A program made the translations under genes and the position numbers. From Deltaproteobacteria bacterium (GTDB taxonomy: Bacteria > Myxococcota_A > UBA9160 > UBA4427), in assembly GCA_002709835.1 (NCBI GenBank), contig PAQX01000094.1:1-54965 (forward strand): DNA of 54,965 bases, written 5' to 3'. Below the pieces are notes generated by a model that ran no database searches, had not been told where the DNA came from, and saw nothing but the letters and a program-made list of their open reading frames with translations. Below, piece after piece: positions 27,296 to 37,569 of this stretch. The stretch's first letter is position 1; each line of letters opens with the position of its first letter.

Positions 27296-28324
27296 GTGTC
27301 TGCCTTGCTTGGAGTCTCGTTGAGCCGTCCGGGGTCGGAGCCGCCCATAGGGACCTTCGCGTCCCGCCGGCTCGCGTCGACGAGGCGCGGGGATGGCTCG
27401 ATTCGACCCGGGCGGAGATCGCCGCGCCTCGAGGGGATCTTCTCGCGGCACGATCCGCTGAGCGAGATCTCCCGCTTGAACTCGGCGCTCGAGGACGAAG
27501 CGGTTCTCGTCGACGGGGCACGGGTCGGGGGTGAGTTCGAAGCGATCCTCTTCGGGGCACTGGAAGTGTGGGAGGGCAGTGCGGGGGCCTTCGATTCGAC
27601 GGTTGGCCCCTTGATCGACCTGTGGACCGAAGCGATCGGTCGCGGTGCGTTCCCCGGGCTCGAGAGGATTGAGGGGATCTCGCCGGCTCGTCGGCGCCGA
27701 GAGCCTGCTGCTGCCGGGAGAAGGCGTCGTCCTCGTGACGAACGACAGCGTCCGTCTCGACCTCGATGGACTCTCGAAGGAAGTCGTGCTCGATCGCCTC
27801 GCCCGCGATCTTCGGACGACCTTCCCTAACTCGGGCGCGCTTCTCAGCTTCGGGGAGAGCTGCGTCTTTGAGATCGGTGATCCCGACTGTCGGCCGCGGG
27901 GCGGAGGCTGGCGGCTCGAGGTCCGGTCTCGTGACGAGCGTGGGACACGGCTCTCGACGATCCAGCTTTGCGACCTTGCGCTCTCGGTCAGCTCGAGCCT
28001 CGGTCGAACGAGCGAGATCGGCGATACGCGGATCTCCCACGTCGTCGATCCGAGGACCGCGATCGCTGTCGAAGGCACCGTCGAGGCGGTGGTCGTGTCG
28101 TCACGGGCCGGGCTCGTGGATGGATGGAGCACGGCGCTCCTGGTGCTCGGCGCTCAGCGCGAGGCGATGCGCCTCGTCGATCGTGTCGGCCTCGAGGCCT
28201 ACGTTTTCGAGGAGGCGGGCCCCGGATCGCGGCGACCGCGGGTTGGGAGGCCCTCGAGGCCGAGGGGGGCGCGCCGGCTGCGGTCGAGTCCGGTTCCGGG
28301 ATCGTGCCCGACGGAACCGACTAG
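27296..28324 (+). pseudogene. Second apbE copy, multiply frameshifted
   Basis: Pieces of an FAD:protein FMN transferase (ApbE) appear in order in two or three frames. One frame gives IFSRHDPLSEISRLN and FDSTVGPLIDLW; another gives LDLDGLSKEVVLDRL, ALLSFGES, RISHVVDPRTA and DGWSTALLVLG. The join near 27675-27682 needs removal of one C. An earlier shift lies near 27415-27430, where WLDSTRAEI leaves the frame. Third-position bias persists throughout, so the decay is recent or artefactual. An intact apbE lies 0.7 kb away in the nqr operon, so loss of this copy could be tolerated. It ends in TAG three bases from the convergent nqrM stop. Confidence 0.7.
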
Positions 28325-28327
28325 CCG

Positions 28328-28504
28328 TTACTCTGCCGGCCCGTCGGCCAGCGCGCAGTCCCGACGCGCTTCCTCGGTGCACGTGCAGGCGCGACCGGTG
28401 CCGCCGCAGGAGCCCTTGAGCTCTCGGTTCGAAAAGATCACGCCGACAGCCATCGCCGCGAAGGCGAGACAGAAGAAGACGAGGGTGGCGAGGAGGATCT
28501 GCAT
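28328..28504 (-). CDS. nqrM: Na+-NQR maturation protein NqrM
   Basis: A small 58-residue protein (DUF539): one transmembrane helix (about 3-24, VFFCLAFAAMAVGVIF) followed by the cysteine cluster KGSCGG (Cys33), Cys40, Cys42 and Cys50. NqrM is needed for assembly of Na+-NQR, apparently for delivering iron to the NqrD/NqrE cysteine site. ATG 28504 is preferred over a TTG at 28531 because the family starts right before the helix. It lies at the end of the leftward nqr-apbE-dgkA gene row and is the only TAA-terminated gene I saw. Confidence 0.88.
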   Translation of the reverse strand: MQILLATLVFFCLAFAAMAVGVIFSNRELKGSCGGTGRACTCTEEARRDCALADGPAE

Positions 28505-28590
28505 CGGAGTTCTCGTGGGGCGGATGAGCAACGCGCGCGCGTAAGCTATCGCGGATGGGTAGCGCCCGCGAAGTCCACGTGAGCGCTTCG

Positions 28591-28965
28591 TCAGGGACTC
28601 GCCGCGAGGGCGAGCAGTCGATGCCCGAAGACGAGGCCCGCGATCACGACGGCGGCGATCGCGGCGATCAGGACGGCGCCGGCGGCGACGTCTTTGGCGC
28701 GGCCGATCGCTTCGTTGTGCTCGGGGGAGACGACGTTGCAGAGGATTTCAATCGCGGTGTTCACCGCTTCGAGGGACACGACCGCCATCATGACGAGGAC
28801 GAGGATCATCCACTCGGTGCGCGGAAGATCGAGGGCAAGGCCGCAGACAATCACGCCGACCGCACTCGAGAGGTGGAAGCGCGCGTTCCGCTCGGTTTGG
28901 AACAGGAAACCGAGACCGCGAAAAGCGTGGCCGAAGGTGCGTGCGGACGGAAGGAGTCTGCCCAT
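28591..28965 (-). CDS. dgkA: Diacylglycerol/undecaprenol kinase, DgkA-like
   Basis: The 124-residue integral membrane kinase has three helices. Family marks are the amphipathic start FRGLGFLFQTERNARFH, the active-site helix SLEAVNTAIE and the segment GRAKDVAAGAVL. It phosphorylates diacylglycerol or undecaprenol at the inner membrane, recycling lipid carriers. It sits between apbE and nqrM in the same orientation (42-bp and 86-bp gaps), so it is probably read from the nqr transcript although it has no known role in NQR function. Confidence 0.9.
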   Translation of the reverse strand: MGRLLPSARTFGHAFRGLGFLFQTERNARFHLSSAVGVIVCGLALDLPRTEWMILVLVMMAVVSLEAVNTAIEILCNVVSPEHNEAIGRAKDVAAGAVLIAAIAAVVIAGLVFGHRLLALAASP

Positions 28966-29007
28966 CGCCCCAGCGTAGCGGGTCGGCGAGGGCGGCCCAC
29001 GTCAGGC

Positions 29008-30117
29008 TCAGGGCGCGTTCGAGTTCGACATCCCCGGGGCGACCGTCGCTGGAAAGAGGGCGTTCGCCTTCGCCTCGATCGCACCCGCCTCGCCTCGAGT
29101 CAGGACGAGCCCCGCGACGTCCCATTCTTCCGCGAGTCGGAGGCCTTCGCCTTCCCCGAGGACCATGAGTGCGGTCGCCCACGCGTCCGCCTCCGCCGCC
29201 GTCGTGGCGATCACGGTCGTTGCGGCGGGCCCGTTCTCGACGGGGTGACCGGTCCGGGGATCGATCGTGTGAGAGAGTCGGCGATCGCCGTCTAGGTAGA
29301 AGATCCGGTAGTCGCCGGAACTCGCCATGCCCTGGTTCGAGAGCTCGACGATCGACTGGATTGCGCGGCCTTCGTCGAGGGGTTTCTCGATGGCGAGCCG
29401 CCACGGACCGCCGCCCGGACGCTCTCCCGCGGCGTATACCTCGCCCCCGATCTCGACCATGAAATCCGTGCGCCCGAGTTCGAAGAGGCCATCGGCGACG
29501 TGATCTGCGCCGAAGCCCTTCGCGATCGAGGATAGGTCGATCTGGAGCGTGGGGTCGTTCTTGCGGAGGAACCCCTGTCCTCCAGGAGCCCCTCGACCGA
29601 CCCGGATCAAACGTGCACCCATGTGCGACATCGCTTCCTCGATCTCCGCTTCCGTCGGGGGCTGTCCGACGCGTGCGCCGTTCCCGAAGCCCCAGAGTGC
29701 CACGAGCGGGCCGACCGAGATGTCATAGGCCCCGGTCGTCCACTTACAGAGCTCGACGGCGAAGGCGACGACGCTCGCCGTCTCGTACGAGACTGCGAAG
29801 GGGCTGCTGCTGTCGTGGGCGTTGAATCGTGAAACCTCCGATTCGGGATTCCAGGTCGACATCCAGCGGTCGATCTCGCCGAGTCGGGCCGCCACGACCT
29901 GCCGGACGTCGCGCTCGAGGCGTTCGTCGAGTCCGTCTCCGGCGACGCGGATCTGGAACGTCGTCCCCATCGTCTCTCCGTCGACGGCGATCACGTCGCG
30001 AATCTCCGTTCCTCCGGCGAACCAGAGCCGATGGATGGAGAGTGCGCTCAGGAGCAGGAACGCAATCGCGATCATGCGGAGCGTATGCGCATCGAGGACG
30101 AGTCGCGGCGGAGCCAT
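29008..30117 (-). CDS. apbE: FAD:protein FMN transferase
   Basis: The intact 369-residue ApbE has an N-terminal membrane anchor or signal (about 14-32) and then the catalytic fold: GETMGTTFQIRV, PESEVSRFN, YDISVGPLVALWGF, LQIDLSSIAKGFGAD, FMVEIGGEVYA and the SHTIDPRTG motif. It attaches FMN through a phosphoester to Thr of SGAT-type motifs in NqrB and NqrC on the periplasmic side. Its position directly downstream of nqrF (115 bp, with a hairpin between) supports this partner assignment. Confidence 0.95.
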   Translation of the reverse strand: MAPPRLVLDAHTLRMIAIAFLLLSALSIHRLWFAGGTEIRDVIAVDGETMGTTFQIRVAGDGLDERLERDVRQVVAARLGEIDRWMSTWNPESEVSRFNAHDSSSPFAVSYETASVVAFAVELCKWTTGAYDISVGPLVALWGFGNGARVGQPPTEAEIEEAMSHMGARLIRVGRGAPGGQGFLRKNDPTLQIDLSSIAKGFGADHVADGLFELGRTDFMVEIGGEVYAAGERPGGGPWRLAIEKPLDEGRAIQSIVELSNQGMASSGDYRIFYLDGDRRLSHTIDPRTGHPVENGPAATTVIATTAAEADAWATALMVLGEGEGLRLAEEWDVAGLVLTRGEAGAIEAKANALFPATVAPGMSNSNAP

Positions 30118-30169
30118 CGCGGGAGTCTCGCTTGTGTCGGACGGACTTGCGAGGGGCGGAAAGAGATAA

Positions 30170-30198
30170 GGGCGGATCCGATCGAATCGGACCCGCCC
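30170..30198. terminator. Strong hairpin between nqrF and apbE
   Basis: GGGCGG-A-TCCGAT, loop CGA, then ATCGGA-C-CCGCCC: twelve pairs with one internal mismatch. Read leftward, it is followed by TTATCTCTTT, a weak T-rich tail. It may attenuate transcription into apbE, dgkA and nqrM, or protect the 3' end of the nqr message. Confidence 0.6.
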
Positions 30199-30232
30199 TC
30201 TCGTTGGATTCGGTTCTTTCCTCGGTGGTTGG

Positions 30233-31462
30233 CTAGCCGCCGAAGTCGTCGAACATGACGTTCTCCGGCTCGACTCCGAGGTCGGTGAGCATCTTGATGA
30301 CCGCGTCGTTCATCATCGGCGGACCACAGATGTAGTACTCACAATCTTCGGGAGAAGGGTGATCCTTCAGGTAGTTGTCGAAGAGGACTTGGTGGATGAA
30401 GCCCGTGTAGCCCTCGAAGTTGTCTTCGGGCAGCGGGTCCGACAGCGCGAGGTGCCATTCGAAGTTGGGATTCTCCTCGGCGATCTTGTCGAAGTGATCG
30501 ACGTAGAACGCCTCGCGCAGCGACCGGGCGCCGTACCAGAACGAGACCTTTCGGTCGGTGTGGATGCGGCGGAACTGGTCGAAGATGTGTGAGCGCATCG
30601 GCGCCATGCCCGCGCCTCCACCGATGAAGATCATCTCGTTGTCGGTCGGCTTGGCGAAGAACTCGCCGAAGGGACCGGAGATCGTGACCTTGTCGCCCGG
30701 TTTCAGGTTGAAGATGTACGAGGACATCTGGCCCGGCGGGATGCCTTCGGGCCCGCGCGGCGGCGGGGAGGCGACCCGGACGTTGAGCATGATGATGCCC
30801 TCTTCTTCCGGGTAGTTCGCCATCGAGTAGGCGCGGGTCACGGTTTCCTTGACAGTCGACGTGTATCGCCAGATGTCGAAGCTGTCCCAGTCGGGGTGGT
30901 ACTCGTCCTCCACGTCGAAGTCGCGGTAGTTGACCGTATGCGGTGGGCACTCGATCTGGATGTAGCCGCCGGCGCGGAAGGGGACGCTCTCGCCCTCGGG
31001 CAGCTCGAGGACGAGCTCCTTGATGAAGGTCGCCACGTTGTTGTTCGACCGGACGGTGCACTCCCAGCGACGCACGCCGAAGACCTCGTCGGGGATCTCG
31101 ATCTCCATGTCCTCCTTGACCTTGACCTGACAGGAGAGCCGGCAGCCCTCACGGGCCTCGCCACGGTTGATGTGGCCGGTCTCGGTCGGGAGGATCGAGC
31201 CGCCGCCTTCGTTGACGACGACGCGGCATACGCCGCAGGTACCCTGACCGCCGCAGGCGGAGGGGATGAAGATCTGGTTGTCGGCCAGCGTGCTGAGGAG
31301 CGTGCTGCCCGCTGCGGTCGTGAGCGCCTTGTCCGGATCCCCGTTGATCAGGATCTTGACGTCTCCGCTCGCGACGAGACGCGAGCGCGCCGCCATCAGT
31401 ACCACGACGAGCGCGATGACCACGCCCGTAAACGTCGCTACGCCTGCAAGTACCGTTTCCAT
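30233..31462 (-). CDS. nqrF: Na+-NQR subunit F, NADH dehydrogenase subunit
   Basis: The 409-residue subunit has a single N-terminal helix (about 5-25), a [2Fe-2S] ferredoxin domain with [10 protein letters not shown] and a fourth Cys in GCRLSC, and an FAD/NADH reductase domain with RAYSMANYP (FAD) and [14 protein letters not shown] (NADH), ending in the characteristic MFDDFGG. It accepts electrons from NADH and passes them to the membrane subunits. A near-consensus AAGGAGG lies nine bases ahead of the ATG (31460-31462). It closes the six-gene nqr set. Confidence 0.98.
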   Translation of the reverse strand: METVLAGVATFTGVVIALVVVLMAARSRLVASGDVKILINGDPDKALTTAAGSTLLSTLADNQIFIPSACGGQGTCGVCRVVVNEGGGSILPTETGHINRGEAREGCRLSCQVKVKEDMEIEIPDEVFGVRRWECTVRSNNNVATFIKELVLELPEGESVPFRAGGYIQIECPPHTVNYRDFDVEDEYHPDWDSFDIWRYTSTVKETVTRAYSMANYPEEEGIIMLNVRVASPPPRGPEGIPPGQMSSYIFNLKPGDKVTISGPFGEFFAKPTDNEMIFIGGGAGMAPMRSHIFDQFRRIHTDRKVSFWYGARSLREAFYVDHFDKIAEENPNFEWHLALSDPLPEDNFEGYTGFIHQVLFDNYLKDHPSPEDCEYYICGPPMMNDAVIKMLTDLGVEPENVMFDDFGG

Positions 31463-31549
31463 GCGTTGAGCCTCCTTGGCTCAGGATCGCCGGACACTCA
31501 AGCTAGAAGAGCGCCTGCGGCCCAAGGGCGCGTACGCGCCCGAGGTAAA

Positions 31550-32146
31550 TCAAAGCTGAATGCCCGAGAAGGCCATGAAGCCGATCGACATCAGGCCGAC
31601 GGTGATGAACGTGATTCCGAGGCCCCGGAGAGGGCCGGGCACGTTGCTGTACCGCATCTTCTCTCGGATCGCGGCGAGGGCGGCGATGGCGAGGAGCCAG
31701 CCGATGCCCGAGCCGACCCCGAAGACCGTGGCCTCACCGAGCGAGTAGGCGCGCTCTTGCATGAAGAGCGACGCGCCCAGGATCGCGCAGTTGACCGCGA
31801 TCAACGGCAGGAAGATTCCGAGCGCGTTGTAGAGCTCGGGCATGAACCGGTCCAGTGTCATCTCGACGATCTGCACCGCCGCCGCGATCGTCCCGATGAA
31901 GGTCAGGAACTTCAGGAACTCGAGGCTCACGCCGTCCACGATCGCTCCCTCTTCGAGCAGGACGCCGAAGAGGAACTGATTCAGGGGACAGGTGATCGCG
32001 AGGACGAAGACGACCGCGAGACCGAGACCGATTGCCTGTTCGACCTTCTTGGAGACGGCCAGGAAAGAGCACATCCCCAGGAAGAAGGCCAAGGCCATGT
32101 TTTCAACGAAGATTGCCTTCGTTGCTAAGCTCAAGTAGTGCTCCAA
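31550..32146 (-). CDS. nqrE: Na+-NQR subunit E
   Basis: The 198-residue protein with six transmembrane helices is closely similar to Vibrio NqrE from [26 protein letters not shown] to the FSGIQL terminus. The Cys in LGMCSF and the one in AVNCAILG belong to the intramembrane iron site shared with NqrD. It starts inside the nqrD 3' end (44-bp overlap), a translational-coupling arrangement. Gap to nqrF: 87 bp. Confidence 0.98.
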   Translation of the reverse strand: MEHYLSLATKAIFVENMALAFFLGMCSFLAVSKKVEQAIGLGLAVVFVLAITCPLNQFLFGVLLEEGAIVDGVSLEFLKFLTFIGTIAAAVQIVEMTLDRFMPELYNALGIFLPLIAVNCAILGASLFMQERAYSLGEATVFGVGSGIGWLLAIAALAAIREKMRYSNVPGPLRGLGITFITVGLMSIGFMAFSGIQL

Positions 32147-32777
32147 CGTGGAACTCCTCTTCGATCTGTTCGGGCTTCCACGAGCGCACGGCCCAGATGA
32201 AGCATCCGATGAGGAAGAAAGCAGCGGGCGCCAGGACCATCAGCCCGTTGGTCACGTACCACCCCCCCTCGTTGACGGGGTGGAGGATCGTGAAACCGAA
32301 AAGCTTGCCGGTGCCGAAGAGCTCGCGGAAGAACGCGACGGCGATCAGGACGATCGAGTAGCCGACCCCGTTCGCGAAACCGTCGATCGCTGAGAGGCGG
32401 ACCGTGTTCTGCATGGCGAACGCCTCGGCGCGACCCATCACGATGCAGTTCGTGATGATCAAACCGACGAAGACCGAGAGCTGCTGAGCGATGTCGTAGA
32501 CGAACGCCTTCAGAATCTGGTCCGTGATGATCACGAGCGAGGCGATCACCGTCAGCTGGACGATGATGCGGATCGAGCCCGGGATGTGATTGCGCATCGC
32601 CGAGATCGCGACGTTCGAGAAGGTGCAAACCGCGATCACCGCGAGACTCATCACTACGGCCGTCTCCATCTTGGTCGTGACGGCGAGGGCAGAGCAGATT
32701 CCGAGGACCTGGAGGGCGATCGGGTTGTTGTTGAAGAGCGGGTCGATCATCGCTTCACGCGGGCTGGTCTCGGCCAT
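32103..32777 (-). CDS. nqrD: Na+-NQR subunit D
   Basis: The 224-residue, six-helix subunit has hallmarks [31 protein letters not shown] and [18 protein letters not shown]. The Cys residues in GICS and TNC match the iron-site ligands of the family. After the usual end ([10 protein letters not shown]) it carries about 18 further residues that run into nqrE. Together NqrD and NqrE form the Na+-conducting, iron-bearing core of the pump. Confidence 0.98.
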   Translation of the reverse strand: MAETSPREAMIDPLFNNNPIALQVLGICSALAVTTKMETAVVMSLAVIAVCTFSNVAISAMRNHIPGSIRIIVQLTVIASLVIITDQILKAFVYDIAQQLSVFVGLIITNCIVMGRAEAFAMQNTVRLSAIDGFANGVGYSIVLIAVAFFRELFGTGKLFGFTILHPVNEGGWYVTNGLMVLAPAAFFLIGCFIWAVRSWKPEQIEEEFHVGALLELSNEGNLR

Positions 32778-32884
32778 CTTGATTTGCTCCTGAGAGGGTG
32801 CGTCTCGCTTGGGATGCGATCAGGTCTGTTCGAATCGGTCTTTCGGACGAGCACCAGGCTCGCCGAACGGCCGCAGGCGAATGT

Positions 32885-33664
32885 CTAGACGCCGGCCGCC
32901 GAGCGGTAATTGTCGAGGTAGGGCCCGAAACCGTCGTCGCCGAGCCAGAAGCGCACGAGGTTCGTCACGCCGCGGCTGGTGATCGTCGCGCCGGAGAGGC
33001 CGTCGACCTGATAGGGATCGTCTTCGACGGAACCCGCGATGCCCTTCTTGACGGTGATCGCGGGCTTGCCGCGGTCGTCGAACGCGAGCCGCCCGGGCCA
33101 GAGGGCCTTCCAGCGCGGGTTGTCGACTTCGCCACCGAGCCCGGGGGTCTCGCCGTGCTCGTAGAAGGTGATGCCGCGAATCGTGCGCGCGTCAGGCTCG
33201 AGGGCGAGGTAGCCGTAAAGGAAGCCCCAAAGGCCATAGCCCTCGATCGGCAGGATGAGCCCCTTGAGCTCGCCGTCCTGCACGATGTCGAAGACGACCA
33301 CCTCGTTCGGGAGGCGGAGGATCTTCGAGGCGTTCTCAGGGGCCTCGACGCTCGAGTCGGCCGCCTTGGTCGCCTTGCGCTGGTCGTAGCTCGCGACGTC
33401 GACGTCCAGCGCCGGCGCGCCATCAGCGAGAGTGATCGCCTTCGGCTGGATCGAAGCGGTGTAGAGCGCGTCGATCTCGCCCGCGGAGAGCCCCGCGCCC
33501 GCATCCATCAGGCCGGCGACGGTCAGAACCTTCTTTTGAACGTCGAGCCGCTTGTTGGCGTTCTGGCGATCCTTCAGGCCTACCGCCGAACCCGCGACGA
33601 AGAGCGAGGCGACGAGACAGACGACGGCCGCGAAGCCGATGATGTAGCCGGTACTATGCTGCAT
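32885..33664 (-). CDS. nqrC: Na+-NQR subunit C, covalent flavoprotein
   Basis: The 259-residue protein has an N-terminal transmembrane helix (about 6-28) and a periplasmic FMN-binding domain. The flavinylation motif is SGATITS with Thr227, equivalent to Thr225 of Vibrio cholerae NqrC. The [14 protein letters not shown] and [11 protein letters not shown] segments are conserved. FMN is attached there by ApbE, encoded in the same gene row. Its start overlaps the nqrB stop by 11 bp, implying coupled translation. Confidence 0.97.
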   Translation of the reverse strand: MQHSTGYIIGFAAVVCLVASLFVAGSAVGLKDRQNANKRLDVQKKVLTVAGLMDAGAGLSAGEIDALYTASIQPKAITLADGAPALDVDVASYDQRKATKAADSSVEAPENASKILRLPNEVVVFDIVQDGELKGLILPIEGYGLWGFLYGYLALEPDARTIRGITFYEHGETPGLGGEVDNPRWKALWPGRLAFDDRGKPAITVKKGIAGSVEDDPYQVDGLSGATITSRGVTNLVRFWLGDDGFGPYLDNYRSAAGV

Positions 33665-34874
33665 AGCGTGCTTCCCTTCGGCGGATGTTGGCCTGCACGA
33701 AGTAGTGATCGATCAGCGGCGCGAACATGTTCATGAACAGGATCGCGAGCATCATGCCTTCCGGGTATGCCGGGTTGACGACGCGGATGAGGACGACGAG
33801 CACCCCGATCAGTGCGCCGTAGACCAGCTTGCCGGCGTTCGTGAACGCCGAGCTGACCGGGTCGGTGGCCATGTAGACCACGCCGAAGGCCCAGCCGCCG
33901 AGGACCGCGTGCCAGTACCAGGGGACGCCGAACATCGGGTTGGTGTCCGAACCGATCGAGTTGAGAACACCCGCCATGGCGATCGTGCCGACGACGACGC
34001 CGGCCATCGTCCGCCACGAACCGATCCCGGTCCAGATCAGCAGGGAGGCCCCGAGCAGGCAAGCCAGCGTCGAGGTCTCGCCCATCGAACCGGGCACGAA
34101 GCCGAGGAACGCGTCCATCCAGCTCGCGTCTGCGAGGGCGGCTTCACCGCCGACAGCGGCCGCGGCCAGCCAGGTCGCACCAGAGAAGCCGTCGACCCCG
34201 GCGAAGTCCGCGGCGATCCACGCGGCGTCACCGCTCATCGACGCAGGGTAGGCGAAGAAGAGGAAGGCTCGCGCGGTCAGCGCCGGATTCAGGAAGTTCA
34301 TGCCGGTCCCGCCGAAGATCTCCTTGGCGAAGACCGTTCCGAAGGCGGTGCCCAGGACGACCATCCAGAGGGAGATCGTCGGCGGCAGCGTGAGCGGGAT
34401 GAGCATGCCCGAGACGAGGAAGCCCTCGTTGATCTCGTGCTTGCGGATCATCGCGGTCAAAGGCTCGACGATCCCGCCCGTGGCCATCGCGGCACCCATG
34501 ATCGGCAGGTACTGACCGGCGCCGACGAGGACGTTGAGGAACGGGTTCTTGAAGTTGTACTCGAAACCGAGGGCATCGAAGAGCCAGGCCTGCCAGGTGT
34601 CGAGCGGTGCAGCGCCGGAGGCGATGGCGAGCTGGGCCTGGTAGCCCGTGTTGTACATCGCCATCAGGATGCACGGGATGAGCGCGAACACGACGGTGAT
34701 CATGAGGCGCTTGTTGTCGAGACCGTCGCGGACGTGGGACGCGGTGCGTGTGACCTCGCCGGGCGTGAAGAGGCCGGTGAACTGGGCCTCCCAGAGCGGG
34801 TAGAAGAATTCGAGCTTCCCGCCCTTCTCGAAGTGGTGCTTGACGTTGAGATGGGCGTCCTTGAGGAACTGCAT
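33654..34874 (-). CDS. nqrB: Na+-NQR subunit B, covalent flavoprotein
   Basis: The 406-residue, ten-helix membrane subunit carries the FMN-acceptor motif GFSGATWLA with Thr234 (Vibrio Thr236), and conserved stretches [19 protein letters not shown] and [17 protein letters not shown] ([12 protein letters not shown]). It contains the covalent FMN, the riboflavin site and the main Na+ path. It lies 7 bp from nqrA, in the same operon. Confidence 0.97.
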   Translation of the reverse strand: MQFLKDAHLNVKHHFEKGGKLEFFYPLWEAQFTGLFTPGEVTRTASHVRDGLDNKRLMITVVFALIPCILMAMYNTGYQAQLAIASGAAPLDTWQAWLFDALGFEYNFKNPFLNVLVGAGQYLPIMGAAMATGGIVEPLTAMIRKHEINEGFLVSGMLIPLTLPPTISLWMVVLGTAFGTVFAKEIFGGTGMNFLNPALTARAFLFFAYPASMSGDAAWIAADFAGVDGFSGATWLAAAAVGGEAALADASWMDAFLGFVPGSMGETSTLACLLGASLLIWTGIGSWRTMAGVVVGTIAMAGVLNSIGSDTNPMFGVPWYWHAVLGGWAFGVVYMATDPVSSAFTNAGKLVYGALIGVLVVLIRVVNPAYPEGMMLAILFMNMFAPLIDHYFVQANIRRREARYAA

Positions 34875-34881
34875 GGCTTCC

Positions 34882-36270
34882 TCAGCCCTCCTTCTCGATG
34901 AGTTCGAGGTTCTGTCGCAGGAGCGGGCCGTAGTTGACCTTCCCCGGGCAGACGTAGGTGCAGAGCGCGAGATCTTCTTCGTCGAGTTCGAGAGCCCCGA
35001 GACTCTCGGCTCGCTCGGTATCGCCGACGATCAGGGCCCGAAGCAGGAACGTAGGCATCAGGTCCATCGGCATGACCTTCTCGTATTGGCCGATCGGGAC
35101 CATCGCGCGTTGGCTGCCGTTGGTGTTCGTCGTGAACCGGTATTTGGCCGGCTTGAAGAGCTTCGAGAGATAGATCCCGGCGACGGAGAACATGTCCGCG
35201 CCCGGCGTGAGCCAGCCCATGAACACGTTCTCGCGGTCCTCTTCGAGAAGGCTGATCTGCTTCTCGAAGCGCCCGAGGAAGTCGAAGGCCTCGCCGTGGG
35301 TCCGCTTGCCCGAGAGGGCCGAGCCGGAGATCGTGCGGATCTCGGCAGTCGTGTTCTCGACTTCCTCGGCGACGGCTTCGCTCACGCACGCGCCGAGGCG
35401 CGAGTTCACGAGGCGGGGATCGCCGACGACGGGGCCACCGATCGAGATCACACGGGACACGTCGAGGCGACCGGTTCGGGCGAGAGTGCCCACTGAGGCG
35501 ACGTCCTGGTAGCCGATGTACCAGGCGCTTCGTTCCCGATTCACCGGGCGGATCGCGTGGATGTGATAGCCGGGCGTGCCCGCCGGATGCGGACCGGCGA
35601 AGGTCTGGATCTTCACGTTGTCCGGCTTGTCGGCCCCGAGCGCGTCGCCCAGATCGGAGTGCTCGGCCACGCACAGGTGGGTGGGCCCATCGAGGAGCTT
35701 CGCCAGCAGCGTCACGCCGAGGCGGAAATCGTCGAGGCGATCCGCGAGCACGACCTCAGGAAGCGGCGCATGCGGATTCGTGTCCATCGCCGTGATGAAG
35801 AGAGCATCAGCCTGGCTGTCCGGCGCCGGCACCTTGCTGAACGGGCGGACCCGGATCGCGGTCCAGAGTCCGGATTCCACGAGGAGCGAGCGGAGCTGGC
35901 CACCGGAGAGGTCGGTGCCCGACGCGTTCTCGAAGGCCTGGAACTCGTCGTCGGCGGGGCTGCCGTTGCGCTCGCCTTCGGAGAGGTCGATGACGACCGA
36001 CTGGAGCGCGCGCTTTTCGCCGCGGTTGATTGCGAGGACGCGCCCGGCGCCGGGTGCGGTGTGCAGGACGCCGGGCATCTTGCGGTCTTCGAAGAGGACC
36101 TGACCGCGCTTGACGGTGTCTCCTTCGGCGACGTGCATTCGGGGCTTCATCCCGGGGAAGTCGTCGGCCATGACGGCGACGCGCGAACAGGGAGAGGTCC
36201 CTCGAACGACCTGGAGCGGCTTCCCGGGAATCGGGAGGTCGAGGCCCTTCTCGATCTTGTGCAGTGCCAT
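34882..36270 (-). CDS. nqrA: Na+-NQR subunit A
   Basis: The 462-residue soluble subunit begins with [14 protein letters not shown], followed by the biotinyl-like [18 protein letters not shown] segment and [19 protein letters not shown]. It ends with [27 protein letters not shown]. NqrA sits on the cytoplasmic face and contributes to ubiquinone handling. It is the first gene of the nqrABCDEF operon, so its long upstream region should contain the operon promoter. Confidence 0.97.
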   Translation of the reverse strand: MALHKIEKGLDLPIPGKPLQVVRGTSPCSRVAVMADDFPGMKPRMHVAEGDTVKRGQVLFEDRKMPGVLHTAPGAGRVLAINRGEKRALQSVVIDLSEGERNGSPADDEFQAFENASGTDLSGGQLRSLLVESGLWTAIRVRPFSKVPAPDSQADALFITAMDTNPHAPLPEVVLADRLDDFRLGVTLLAKLLDGPTHLCVAEHSDLGDALGADKPDNVKIQTFAGPHPAGTPGYHIHAIRPVNRERSAWYIGYQDVASVGTLARTGRLDVSRVISIGGPVVGDPRLVNSRLGACVSEAVAEEVENTTAEIRTISGSALSGKRTHGEAFDFLGRFEKQISLLEEDRENVFMGWLTPGADMFSVAGIYLSKLFKPAKYRFTTNTNGSQRAMVPIGQYEKVMPMDLMPTFLLRALIVGDTERAESLGALELDEEDLALCTYVCPGKVNYGPLLRQNLELIEKEG

Positions 36271-36612
36271 GCTTGCTCGTTTGTTCGGGGCCGCGAATGG
36301 GCCCGTGCTAGTTCCGCGCCTTTCCGGAGGTCGACGGTCGTCGTGACCGTGACTGGAGAGGCGCCGACGTCATTCGGCTGCGACTGACGACGTTCGTTGA
36401 GTTACGACCCTCGTGCCGCTCGTTGCGACGGGCCATTGCGGGACCCGGTCGCGGGAGTTGCCCCCGCCGCCCCGCTGTCTCCGCGTGGCGTGCCTGAACA
36501 GGGCGTCGCGCGAAGGTGGGCAAAGGCGTAAGGGACCGATCTCGAAAGGATTCTGGCTTCTGGAACGCCCGGATCTTAGGTTTCCGCCGGGGTTCTTTCA
36601 ACCGAATTGAAG

Positions 36613-36638
36613 AGGGCAAAAGGCGACGCTTTTGCCCT
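36613..36638. promoter_or_regulatory. Perfect 10-bp hairpin upstream of nqr
   Basis: AGGGCAAAAG and CTTTTGCCCT flank a six-base GCGACG loop. It lies about 340 bp upstream of nqrA inside the gene-free stretch. It has no T-tract, so it may be a DNA operator or an RNA structure in the leader rather than a terminator. Confidence 0.5.
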
Positions 36639-37298
36639 GTCGGCGCTTCGTACGCCTTGCCTTCGGGGTTTCCGACACCGGGTCGCGATCGCGCGACTCG
36701 TCCGAGACCGCGTCGCACCCGGTGGGGGGCAGGCTCGGAGCGAAGCACGTTCGAAGCGCCCGTATCGCGCATTTCCCCGAATGAATCGCTCAATGAAATT
36801 ACGTTACGGCAGCAAGGGCAGAAAAACGCTGCAACTGATCGCGGCGTGACAGGGAGCGCACCGCAAGCCGGCCGCGAGCGCCTTCGTTTCCGAGCACGTG
36901 GACACTCGCCCAAGAAGTTCGAAGAGGTTCTGAGCCCGACGACGCGACGCGGACCCGGAGCGACTCCGGCGGACCGGTGATCGTCGGGAAGGGTGGGATG
37001 ATCGGGATGCCCTTTGAACTCGACAGCCTCCGGATGCGGGCCCCCGACGAGTGCGACCAGAGACAGGGCGAGAACCCACTCGCCGAGCCGTTCATGCCCC
37101 GCACTTAGAGACCCCTCCGCTAGAGATGGGGATCCACGCGATCTCCCAGGACTTCCCGACCCCTCGGATCTGCAGACTGCACGTGGTCGACAAGGACCCA
37201 AGCGTGGAGCAGGCCCGCCGGCGCGATGTCCTGCGCGGCAAGGGAGGCGATGAGCCGGAAGCGGCTCGTGCGGAAGCGGTCTCCCGACTCTCTCGTCA

Positions 37299-37333
37299 GC
37301 CGACCTGACGCGGTCGGCCTGCGCGGGCCGACC
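37299..37333. promoter_or_regulatory. Mutually exclusive hairpins (switch-like)
   Basis: Three arms occur in a row: GCCGACC (37299-37305), GGTCGGCC (37312-37319) and GGCCGACC (37326-37333). The middle arm can pair perfectly with either neighbour, with six-base loops in both cases. This is the layout of an attenuator or switch, but no T-tract follows. It could also be a protein-binding repeat near the 3' end of the chs-type operon. Confidence 0.45.
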
Positions 37334-37569
37334 CGGGGGCGCGCAGATTCACGCCCAACTGCGAGTCGCGCCGTGATAGCCCTCGTCGGCGCTGGAAAAT
37401 GAGCCAGCCGGCGCGATAAGCCCTCCCGAGCGCTGCCCGAGGGGGGGCCTGAGGGAGCCTCGCAGGGCCGGGTCTAGAGAGGTCGGGCCTCAAGGCACAG
37501 CCCTTCGAAAGTTCGCGCCGGCTCGCCTCACGAATGAGGCGCTGGCGTTCTTTGGGCAGACGAGCCCGA

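Larger units (their letters stand above)
36271..37569. other. 1.3-kb gene-free region upstream of nqrA
   Basis: I find no reading frame that resembles a protein. The open frames here are short or Arg/Pro-rich antisense-like text. Two A/T-richer patches (about 36520-36620 and 36770-36845) are the best promoter candidates for nqr. Hairpins occur at 36613-36638 and 37299-37333. The stretch is flanked by the nqrA start and the chsH1-like stop, so most of it may be the nqr leader and promoter region plus the 3' end of the steroid operon. Confidence 0.5.

Noticed and set aside
36308..37201. 297-codon minus-strand frame in the nqr upstream region
   Set aside because: No recognisable domain, irregular composition and no ribosome site. 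I treat it as non-coding.
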